Shown here: piece after piece, positions 56,299 through 64,000 of the stretch
Numbering within the stretch: position 1 is the stretch's first letter
How the letters are laid out: each line of letters begins with the position of its first letter
From: Phytophthora sp. 'mugwort'
Taxonomy: Eukaryota; Oomycota; Peronosporomycetes; Peronosporales; Peronosporaceae
Direction of reading: 5' to 3'
NCBI GenBank assembly: GCA_033558025.1
Contig: JAUCEF010000016.1
Coordinates: 3,224,001 to 3,288,000 of the forward strand
DNA: 64,000 nucleotides
Notes under the pieces: model-generated
What the model was told of the DNA's origin: nothing
What the model saw: the letters and a program-made list of their open reading frames with translations, nothing else
The model's database searches: none
Made by a program: the position numbers and the translations under genes

Positions 56299-56601
56299 GA
56301 AAGCTACCATGCTGACTCTGTAAATGCCATTCTACACACCCAAACTCGCATCCACTCGTCTCCACTCAGTGTGCAAACGACATAGAAGAGCTGCATTATT
56401 ACTGCAAAGCTTACCTTAATACATGTAACAACATGCAAAAGAACAAACCCCGACTAGGTTGCAGGAAGCGGTGCCCGTTGTTTTCTCTATTATGCGGTAT
56501 GACGTTTCTTGCAGCTACAGACTTAACTACTCGACATGTCGCCGAAACACACAACTCGACTTACCGAATCCGCCGTCTTCTCTAAATCATGCACACTCCA
56601 C

Positions 56602-57600
56602 TCACGCCTCCTCGTCTTCTTTGCTCTCGCCGACCTCGAAGCGTTCGTAAGCAGCCACCGACACGTCCACACCAAGCTTCTTGGCCTGCTCTGCAACAAA
56701 GGCGCCCACCTTGGGGTTGCCTTCCTCGATGAAGTGGTCCTGCTCCAGCAGAGTAAACTCGCCAAAGAACTTGTTCAGACGACCCTCCGTCATCTTGGCA
56801 ATAATATGCGCGGGCTTGCCCGAGTCCTTAACTTGGTCAGCCAGGAACGCGCGCTCCTTCTCCACCAGCGGCTCCGGGACGGTCTCGCGCGACAGGAAAC
56901 GCGGTTTAGCGGCCACAATGTGCATGGCCAAACGGTGGCCAAGTTCCTTCACGCCGGCCACCTGCTCAGCTGACGCCGTCTTGGACGGGAACTGTAGCGC
57001 CACGAGCGCACCAGCGCGACCAAGGCCAGGAGCAGCCACATTGTGCAAGTAGCTGCAGATCGTGCCCTCCTCAAGCTGGAACTGCACGGCACGATTGGCC
57101 ACGACGTTCTCACCGACGACGCCCACCAGTTCGGGCACCTTTTCGGCCACGGTGGCGCCGTCCACCTTCATGAGCGCCAGCTTGTCGGCAGAAAGCTGAT
57201 TCACCGCCACCGAGGACGGAACATCAGCCAGCGCACTGGCCACGCTGCTGACAAGAGCCTGGAACTTGTCGTTCATGGCCACGAAGTCCGTCTCACTGTT
57301 GACCTCCACCATGGCGGCGGCCAGACCGCTGTCGGCCACCTTGACGGCCACGAGGCCCTCGGCCGTATGGCGGCCGGCCTTCTTACTGGCCGACGCGATG
57401 CCCTTCTTGCGTAGCCACTCGAAGGCGGCCGGGAAGTCGCCCTCGGTGGCCGCCAGCGCGTTGCGAACATCCTTGAGCGGCGCTTGCGACTCGGTGCGCA
57501 GCTTCTTGACGGCCTCAATATCCGGCTTGTACGTGCTCAGGCGGCGGGCCAGACGCAGTGCCAACGGGCGTGAGCAGCGAGTGAGAGACGCGAAGAGCAT
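56602..57600 (-). CDS. TSFM: Elongation factor Ts, mitochondrial
   Basis: 332 residues from ATG 57600, intronless. An upstream ATG at 57645 would add 15 residues. The N-terminus MLFASLTRCSRPLALRLARR is a good mitochondrial presequence, basic and without acids. The UBA-like N-domain follows (VKKLRTESQAPLKDVRNALA, then DFPAAFEWLRKKGIASASKK), and then the core EF-Ts signature MVEVNSETDFVAMNDKFQAL. Later segments (LGHRLAMHIVAAKPRFLSRE, LNKFFGEFTLLEQDHFI) complete a two-subdomain core. EF-Ts exchanges GDP for GTP on EF-Tu during organellar translation. The acidic tail SKEDEEA is short. The gene is convergent with the thermospermine synthase gene, about 300 bp away. Confidence 0.93.
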   Translation of the reverse strand: MLFASLTRCSRPLALRLARRLSTYKPDIEAVKKLRTESQAPLKDVRNALAATEGDFPAAFEWLRKKGIASASKKAGRHTAEGLVAVKVADSGLAAAMVEVNSETDFVAMNDKFQALVSSVASALADVPSSVAVNQLSADKLALMKVDGATVAEKVPELVGVVGENVVANRAVQFQLEEGTICSYLHNVAAPGLGRAGALVALQFPSKTASAEQVAGVKELGHRLAMHIVAAKPRFLSRETVPEPLVEKERAFLADQVKDSGKPAHIIAKMTEGRLNKFFGEFTLLEQDHFIEEGNPKVGAFVAEQAKKLGVDVSVAAYERFEVGESKEDEEA

Positions 57601-57645
57601 CTCGACGTGAAGGATTGATACACTCGGAGTCCGAGGCGGATACAC

Positions 57646-58060
57646 TGTGACGGTGAAATTGTTCGCAGCCGCACGATTGATGCACTATGGTCAGTGGAAT
57701 GTACCCCGGTAGATATCAATTTTCTTCCCGGTAGTAAAAGGGCAAAATGGGTGACTCGTGACTCACGAGCCGTGAGAATCGTTATGGAAGAATCAGTATT
57801 TATTAATAACCGTACGGCATACTAAAATTTCCTAAGCCAGACTAGCAACATCGGCGTCGTTGGGCGATCCGGTGGCTGTACGCAGCTCACCACTAACCGT
57901 GATGCTTCTTTAGGCTGTCTCGTAAAGAGACCGAATCGCATGCCTTGGGGATTTGTGTGAAAGCTTCTCCGTTCCCGCGTAGCTACCGCTCCACCTGATG
58001 GACTACGCTACCCCAATTTGAGATACTCGTAGAAACTTCCTTGTTGCAAGGAATACCCTG
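57646..58060. other. Intergenic region at the border of repeat-rich DNA
   Basis: About 415 bp with no gene. The left end is the EF-Ts promoter. The right end merges with the LINE-like remnant. Confidence 0.4.
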
Positions 58061-58381
58061 ATGATCAAGTGGAATACGCCAAGGATGGAAACGGATGTGG
58101 CGTATTTTAAGCAGCGCCTGTATCGCGAGTTGTGGACCCAACGGAACCGATGGATTTTCCAACAAGAGGAGATCACGATTGACAGCAGCACAAAGGACTT
58201 CTGGACCAGTGGAATAAGGCAACTCAAGGCGCTAGCGCAGACAGCGGAGCGAAGCATGCAAGGAAAACGGCTCGTATTGTGCCAACGCGCACTGGAGCGA
58301 AAACCGAAAGAGATGTTGCCGAAAGGGACAAGTCCCGTACTGTACAATCACCGGACTGGAAAACGGCACCGACGTTGCTGA
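58061..58381 (+). pseudogene. Possible non-LTR retrotransposon 3' fragment
   Basis: The frame encodes FKQRLYRELWTQRNRWIFQQ and further basic residues, resembling the segment near the C-terminus of LINE-type reverse transcriptase proteins, where LWxxRNRxxF patterns are common. No start context, no reverse transcriptase core and no neighbouring conserved domain are present. I treat it as a degraded fragment at low confidence. Confidence 0.35.
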
Positions 58382-58575
58382 CCAGACTCAGGGCCAACCA
58401 GACAGCTAGATGTTGATAAGACAAAAAATAGAGTCTGCCTCTCTCTCTCTCTAGAAACTTCCCTCATGCGTCAATTCTTCGTGCTTGTGAACAACTCGGT
58501 TTCGTTGGGCCCGCAATACTGATATACTTATCGAGCAAAAGATTTACCACATTCGCATCCATACTTCTTCATACC

Positions 58576-58640
58576 TGTAACGGTGTTACATGAAGAATGC
58601 AAAGTCGCTTATCAGAATGGTGTACCCAAGTACCCCTACC
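58576..58640 (+). repeat. LTR fragment, same family as 58875/60371/63581
   Basis: TGTAACGGTGTTACATGAAG and the following bases (to GTGTACCCAAGTACCC) match the 5' end of the LTRs described below, in forward orientation. Similarity fades after about 65 bp, so this is a truncated solo LTR. Confidence 0.6.
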
Positions 58641-58874
58641 GTCTTACACCGTATATAGCGAGTAGGCGTTGTAAATAAAAATCTGCTGCTAGACCACTGC
58701 CACGAAAGCCACGAACACGACGCAAATCGAATAGACGGACACCAACGAGAAAAAGGTTATGCTGTAGGAGCTTAGAGCCAATGTCTATATATCTGATAGA
58801 ATATACTGCCAGTCTCAACTACTTACCAACCATTGCTCTTGTTGTAACATGCACTTGCTTCTACTGATCACCTG

Positions 58875-59216
58875 TGACGGGCGCACAACACCTTGCGCAC
58901 AGGAAGCGGATCTTCCGGAGAGTATACAAACTCTCAGTGAACGGCAGTTCACAAGTCCCAGGTCTGATGTGACAGTTACCACAATTATGTAGATATAATA
59001 CTAAATATATTTACTGTAGAGTCACTTTTAATGCTTCTACATACTAACCATAAGTCACCTATAACGTACCGCAGATGTTATCTTATTGGGTGGTTCTGAG
59101 GTACCCATCCATGACGTCATTACCGTGACGTCATAGTGATGTTGGCTACATCACTAGGGTACTTAAGTGCACCATTCTGAAGAGTGACTTGGCACTCTTC
59201 ATGTAACCTCGTTACA
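58875..59216 (-). repeat. 3' LTR (copy A)
   Basis: 342 bp, minus orientation, TGTAAC...GTCA. Shares GAGAGTATACAAACTCTCAG-type sequence (58918 on), the AATGACGTCA region, and the GAAGAGTGACTTGGCACTCT motif with the other copies. Confidence 0.75.
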
Positions 59217-59286
59217 TCCTCCCCACTTAGGTTCGGTTTACATGAGCATCCAGGGCGAGTGAAAGGAAGTCGCCGCCTTTCACTCT

Positions 59287-60357
59287 TCAAGTCGAAATAC
59301 ATCGACTTCGCCCCTCCCCTACTGGTGTCCTGCGTTCCCTTGCCCGGTGGGGTCGCGGCCTTCGCCAGCGACCCTTGAGCGCGACGGGCTTTGGAGGGAA
59401 ACGCTTTCGTTGTCCCGCCGCAGGACAGGCACGTGCCATGTGTCCTAGCTTATCACAGCTATAGCAGCGAATATCATGCTGCTCGGCGAGCCCAAGTTCC
59501 ATGGGAACTGGCCCGCTTGGGGCCCCGCGACTTGCTGTCGCAGCCCCTGGCCACATCGCCGCCGGCGTGCGTGCCTGGTGGTGACTGTACTCCTTGTGGA
59601 GGGCGACTTGGATCGCCTTTCCAACGTATTGGCCTGCACCCGAAATAGCTCGGTGCGGGCCGAGCCTACTGTTAGGCCGTCCATGAACACCGTCACTTTG
59701 ATGTGTTCATGGAGTGGGTTTCCTACGAGGGATGCGGCGAGTTCCCGCATCTCCTGGATGTACTCGTGCTGCTCACGTCTTCCCTGTTTACATGACAGGA
59801 AGCGTGATCGCTGGCGATACTCATTGTTCGCCGGGAGGAACGCGGCTCTAAGCTGTTCACACAGCTGGCCCAGGGTGCGAAGCATCCAGGCGTTGTCGCT
59901 TCCCGCGTATACGCCCAACGCTTATCACGCCCGCTAAGGTTGGAGAGAGCAAAAGCCACTCGGAGGTGCTCCGAAGAGATGAGAGCCGCATCCATTGCGA
60001 GCTCTACTTGTCGCACCCAGAAGTGAAGGCTTTCACCTTCCTTCCCTTCATAAAGTTTTACTTTCAGCCTCAGCGGCTTGGGGTAAACCGGTTTCGGCTT
60101 TGCGGCGGAATTTGCATGTTGCTCCAAACATGTTCGATGAGCCCCCGCTCATACATGTCGAACGCGTGACCGCGTTCGACCTGCTCAGCTTCCGTTGACG
60201 ACGCCAAGCTGCGCAAGGTATCCATACCAAAGATGCCAGCCATCTTACGAACGGACTCGAACTGTGAGTCGTTCAGATGAGGAAACTCATTCCGGTCCAT
60301 GTTGCTAGGACCCAGAGGCTTCAGGTAGTAACCCGCGTAGGCGTGGATTGACTCCAA
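59287..60357 (-). pseudogene. Retrotransposon gag-like gene, frame-shifted
   Basis: Three overlapping minus-strand frames form one decayed gag: 60357 onwards (MESIHAYAGYYLKPLGPSNM), then KPLRLKVKLYEGKEGESLHF, WVRQVELAMDAAL and FALSNLSGRDKRWAY, then after a frame change RTLGQLCEQLRAAFLPANNE, QHEYIQEMRELAASL and HEHIKVTVFMDGL. The last part has a CCHC zinc knuckle CYSCDKLGHMARACPA. This is the order expected for a Ty3/Gypsy-type gag capsid and nucleocapsid. No protease, reverse transcriptase or integrase follows before the 3' LTR. Confidence 0.75.
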
Positions 60358-60370
60358 GTGCTACCAAGTT

Positions 60371-60732
60371 TGACGGGGCACACAACACCTTGCCACAGAA
60401 GTATGACATCTGGAGAGTATACAGACTCTCAGTGAACGGCAGTTCACTAGTCCTTGGCCTGTGGGACTATTACCAAAATTAAGTAGAATTAAGTCTAAAT
60501 ATATTTATAGGTGACCCCTTTTAATGCGTCTACATGCTAACTATTAGTCACCTATAAAGTTCCCTAGATGTTATCCTATTGAGTGGCTCTGGGGTCTTTG
60601 TACCATATCTGTGATACCTATCTATGACGTCATTATCGTCGACGTCATAGTGATGTTTAGCTACATCACTTAGTGTACTTGGGTACACCTGCTCTGAAGA
60701 GTGACTTGGCACTCTTCATGTAACCCGTTACA
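60371..60732 (-). repeat. 5' LTR (copy B)
   Basis: 362 bp, minus orientation, direct repeat of 58875-59216. It holds an extra stretch (GGTCTTTGTACCATATCTGT around 60593) missing from copy A, which explains the length difference. Copy C also has this stretch. Confidence 0.75.
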
Positions 60733-61703
60733 TTATGTGTGAACGATTTTCGCAAGCCGTCTAGCCACCGTGTAGTGGTTTAACCCTTTCGCAAGGAGCA
60801 ATTATAAGCTCTCCGATACTATACTATACAAAGTGAAGTCGGATCAATGTAAAAGGACGCAAAAATCGCCCTTTTAGTTGTTGATAGAAACGGGGTGTGC
60901 GTGCAAATCAAACACGATGCAGCTGGCAGTGACGACTTCCGACCTAAAAGGGCGAATTTTGCGCCATTTTAGGTTGTATTTTGATTGGCTAATGAGTGAA
61001 CGTTTGGGGTGATTGAGGCCGATTTAGCCTTCTACTATTGTGATTGGTCAAAACAAAACGGTACAGCGTACCGCCGCGGAAATATAACGGCGAAACTAAC
61101 GAAGACATTCGCCTCACCGACCGTTTCTGGATGATGACGCGCTAGCGTTGGCCGGAGGATGATGCTTGCGGCTTTCACGCGCGGCTTTTCGTGCGCTCAG
61201 ATATCGCGCCATTAATATCGGGTGCATGTCTAGGCTCTGACTAGGCTACAGTTCTATCTGGCTCGGTTTGGTCGCCGGCGCTCTCGCACATATTACCTAT
61301 CTAGATACTGCTACACATGCCCAAGATGCTTGTATACCTAGTGAGGTGCAGGGCGATGAGTACATCGAGTACTCAATGCATGGGTGAGTACGGGTGCTGC
61401 ATATATCTTCGTGTTCGTATGACTCCTTAAAGGTGCTATCATCAACGTTATGCAACTGTTGCGTATATCTTACACTTTGTATTGGCAAAGAGAACTGTGT
61501 ATGTAACGCTTTGGCGCCAAATCATGGCGCCCAAATTTTGGTTCGACCTGTAAGCATTAATATCTCGGATTTTTGAATGTGTATTAAACATGACGAATGA
61601 TACAACGTCTGTATTTATTAACCTTAATATATATATTGCAACAGATATACGGCGCGCGTCAGCCTTCCATTGATTCCGTCTCTCATTTCTAATCCGCCCG
61701 ATA
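60733..61703. other. Intergenic region with an inverted repeat
   Basis: About 970 bp with no gene. An imperfect inverted repeat lies at about 60858-60880 and 60942-60965 (CGCAAAAATCGCCCTTTTAG against CTAAAAGGGCGAATTTTGCG, about 60 bp apart). TCTCATTTCTAATCC near 61681 resembles an oomycete initiator for the locus at 61704. Confidence 0.45.
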
Positions 61704-63467
61704 ATGGCGGAAGCGCCGCCAGAGCAGAAGTGTAAGTGTGCCGACCCTGGGGGTTCCAGAGAGCGCCGTCGTATGGGATCCGACGTCCAGAGGACACCTG
61801 TGGAGACAGCCAGCAGTCTCGGGGGCGTTGTGGTGTTCAAGGGCATGTGGGGGGCGTTGACGAAAGCTAGATGGACGTCCAAGAAGCCATCCAGCAAGGG
61901 TTTCGACTCGCGCTATAAGTACATTCGGCCTGGGGGGAGGCACGATGGTGAAGGGGGGGGGGGGCTGATTTTCTTTTCTCGGCGAGCTGGCCGTGCTGAG
62001 GTACATCGAGGACATGCGCGTCCGTGACGTCGCAGCAGCCGCAGCCGTTCCAGGTGCAGGCAAGGTATAATGCGCTGTATACATTTGGGACGGCAAGTTG
62101 CTAGTTGTGTGGCTAACATTGTACTTGTTGGTGGTGTAGGTGCTGGAGATCGAAAAGATAGTGGCAACGTCGATGAACGCGTTGGAAGAGCTGCCGGGCA
62201 AGCGGTCGCCGCCGAACGCCGAGGGCAAGATGTCAGGCATGGCGACGACGACCAGGGAGTGCCAAGAGCTGCAGGTGCGGCTGTGACCTGCGACGTAGGG
62301 CTGAAACAGCGAGTGGCGCGGCTAACTGTGTGTTTGTTGGTGACGCAGGAGATGGAATCGGCGTCAGTGAGGGCGTCAGTGCACGCGTTGAAGACACTAT
62401 CGGCCAGGAAGTCGTTGTCGTGCCTGTTGTTCGAGCGCGTGGTGCGCGTGGGGGACGCGGAGGACGTACGTCTCGGCGAGTGGCAAGCGCCTCCATCGCA
62501 GAAGGTGTTACTTGCGACTTAAGCTGCATGAGCAAGTGGTATGGAGAATGTGTGGCTGTTTGTGGCGCAGGAGTTGACAACGGCATCGGTGACGCGACAG
62601 AGGGGGGTCAGTGCGGATGTTGCAGGCGCAGCCGGCCAGGCAGGTGTCGACGTGCCTGTTGTACGAGTACGTGGTGCGCGTGAGGGACGCGGAGGACGTA
62701 CAGCTCGGCAGGTGGAAAGAGCCTTAAGTAATGCGAATGCAGCTCGCGACTTGAGACTGCAAGTCGGAGTGGATAGGCTAAGCGTGCGTTTGTTGGTGGT
62801 GCAGGAGCTGGTACACGTGGTGCTGATATTGTTGACACAGTTTGCGCAGTGTTGATGGCGCTGCTACTGGCCGTGACGGCCGAGGTCCGGTTGGTGGAGT
62901 TACGATCCCTGAATCACCGCAGTCAGGGAGTGCAACGCCCACAGGGGCAACAGGATCCGCAACGACGCCAACACGCATACCACCCATCATGCTTCAGGAC
63001 GTCTACGTGAGCAAGTTGGTTGCATTCTCGCCGGACAAGGAGCGATGGATGAAAGTGAAGGCCTATCGGCCTATTGGTACTGCCTACATTATTTGCCGGG
63101 TGTATCGCCAAGTCAAGAAAGGGAAGCACGCTTCGCTTTTCCAAATTCTCTGGCTGGACAGCCAGTTCCAGAGGTGGTAGAGCATATCAGTGTAGGGCTT
63201 GTGCAGCTTGGCATCAAGAACTATATTGCGTTAACACGGGTGAAGAACCTGGATTGGCGGATACTGGTGCTGCCAGACCCTACTGAGGAAATCGACTTTG
63301 AGAAGGCCGATTCGGAAGAAGAAGACTTAGCCTGCTGCTTGGAATCAACAGGCTTGACATGCGCTTTCGAACCGCTGCCGGACCGAGTCTTGGTCATGCT
63401 TGAGCTGACGTGGAAGCCGAGAAGAAGAAGAGCACGCAAAAGTGCTCGGGCTCAAAAGGGGGAATGA
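61704..63467 (+). pseudogene. Unrecognised decayed multi-exon gene with tandem exon units
   Basis: From ATG 61704 a first exon (to about 62064) encodes ALTKARWTSKKPSSKGFDSR and YKYIRPGGRH, then after a frame break near a 10-G run ELAVLRYIEDMRVRDVAAA. This motif set (TSKKP...RY..PG) I associate with repeated, mobile-element-linked oomycete genes. Exon-like units follow at 62140-62274, 62349-62465, 62571-62697 and from 62805, each bounded by CAG and mostly GTACG/GTGCG. Further on, LQDVYVSKLVAFSPDKERWM and YRQVKKGKHASLFQILWL are followed by a frame break near 63160 and VEHISVGLVQLGIKNYIALT. The final frame ends at 63467, directly before retrotransposon 3' sequence. I recognise no enzymatic domain. 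It may be an accessory ORF carried by the LTR element, or a host gene that the element landed in. Confidence 0.5.
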
Positions 63468-63580
63468 GCCGGCTGCGGAAACCAACCGCAGCGAAGTCGA
63501 TGTAATTCGACTTGGAAAGTGAAAGGCGGCGACTTCCTTTTACTCGCCCTGGATGGTCGGTAAACCGAACCTAAGTCGGG
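63468..63580 (+). mobile_element. LTR-element internal 3' end with polypurine tract
   Basis: GAAAGGCGGCGACTTCCTTT and flanking bases repeat, in opposite orientation, the sequence next to the 3' LTR at 59217-59310. The tract CTAAGTCGGGG directly precedes the LTR at 63581, so this is the 3' end of a plus-strand element. Confidence 0.65.
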
Positions 63581-63913
63581 GTTACATAAAGAGTGCTAAG
63601 TCACTCTTCAGAATGGTGTACCTAAGTACCCTAAGTGATGTAGCCAACACAACTATGATGTCACGGTAATGACGTCACGGATATGTACCACTGATATGGT
63701 ATAAAGACCTCAGAGCTACCCAATAGGATAACATATACGGTATTTTATAGGTGACTAATAGTTAGTATGTAGACGCATTAAAAGGGTCGGTTATAAATAT
63801 ATTCAGTCTTAACAGTCCCCCAGACCAGGAACTTGTGAACTGCCGTTCATTGAGAGTTTGTATACTCTCCAAACGTCACACTTCCTGTGCGCAATGTATT
63901 GCGCGCCCCGTCA
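63581..63913 (+). repeat. LTR copy C (3' LTR of a plus-strand element)
   Basis: 333 bp, opposite in orientation to copies A and B. It begins GTTACATAAAGAGTGC, lacking the first few bases (TGTAAC) of the other copies, and ends GCGCCCCGTCA. Its match to the A/B copies includes the TTTATAGGTGACTAATAGTT segment and the GAACTGCCGTTCA block. No partner 5' LTR is seen in the window. Confidence 0.72.
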
Positions 63914-64000
63914 CAAGAGGTCTGGGTAGAGAGATTCTCCCTGGACCGTTGAGTCACGCCATACTTTTAGAATGGGTTTTATGTACCACATAGCGACTAA

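Larger units (their letters stand above)
58875..60732 (-). mobile_element. Internally deleted LTR retrotransposon (gag only)
   Basis: Two direct LTR copies, 60371-60732 (5' LTR) and 58875-59216 (3' LTR), bound an internal segment with a decayed gag gene and no pol. On the minus strand the LTRs begin TGTAAC and end GTCA. A purine-rich tract (GTGGGGAGGA) sits directly before the 3' LTR, as expected for the polypurine primer. After the 5' LTR, TTGGTAGCACTTGG could be the tRNA primer site. The five bases outside each end (ACCTG and TTATG) do not match, so no target-site duplication is visible. The LTRs differ by many substitutions and small gaps, so the insertion is not recent. Confidence 0.75.

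Noticed and set aside
55483..56310. 275-codon minus-strand frame across the thermospermine synthase gene
   Set aside because: A shadow of GC-rich codon usage in the real gene; its translation has no recognisable fold.

Overview
The window is nuclear DNA of an oomycete, most likely Phytophthora or a close relative. The genes are compact and sit on both strands. Introns are short (about 60-110 bp, GT-AG). One gene carries an oomycete-type initiator (GCTCATTTCC at 55242). The gene content fits: FYVE-GAF proteins, an AGC kinase fused to PH and Arb2 domains, and a cysteine motif I associate with oomycetes. The species cannot be fixed from sequence alone.

Layout. 1-1056: 3' part of a MidA/NDUFAF7-type methyltransferase. 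1176-3212 (-): PHD/ADD-like zinc-finger protein. 3369-3986: small membrane protein. 4426-15369: giant protein with EF-hand-like, RanBP2 zinc-finger and about 44 Tudor-like domains; 38 of these are a nearly perfect 204-bp tandem array. 15485-16357 (-): globin with a probable N-myristoylation signal. 16860-23168: decayed Sfi1-type repeat gene, split by a rearranged 1.2-kb mitochondrial insertion (nad5 end, LSU rRNA pieces, a tRNA-Arg relic, rpl14). 23192-24361 (-): EEP-fold phosphatase/nuclease. 24362-28783: no recognisable gene. 28784-29476: cysteine-motif protein. 31150-35930: 3xPH / zinc-ribbon / Arb2 / AGC kinase.

36243-39163 (-): secreted beta-helix protein. 39341-40572 (-): UCHL3-type deubiquitinase in eight exons. 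40833-44375: PA/ankyrin/Lon-like/IQ/WGR protein. 44470-48086: two paralogous FYVE-GAF genes around an opposite-strand WW/B-box gene. 48274-49266: cytochrome b5-domain protein ending in a CaaX box. 49528-50173 (-): ARPC4. 50659-51525: aldo-keto reductase. 51806-53103: HPF1. 53466-54783: dead mariner-like element of the plant type. 55306-56298: thermospermine/spermidine synthase. 56602-57600 (-): mitochondrial EF-Ts.

From 57.7 kb to the end the DNA is mostly repeat-derived: a LINE-like fragment, a gag-only LTR element, further LTR copies in both orientations, and an unrecognised decayed gene with tandem exon-like units directly upstream of a third LTR. The housekeeping genes (UCHL3, ARPC4, HPF1, EF-Ts, NDUFAF7) are not an operon or pathway. 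Adjacent genes mostly form tight convergent or divergent pairs.
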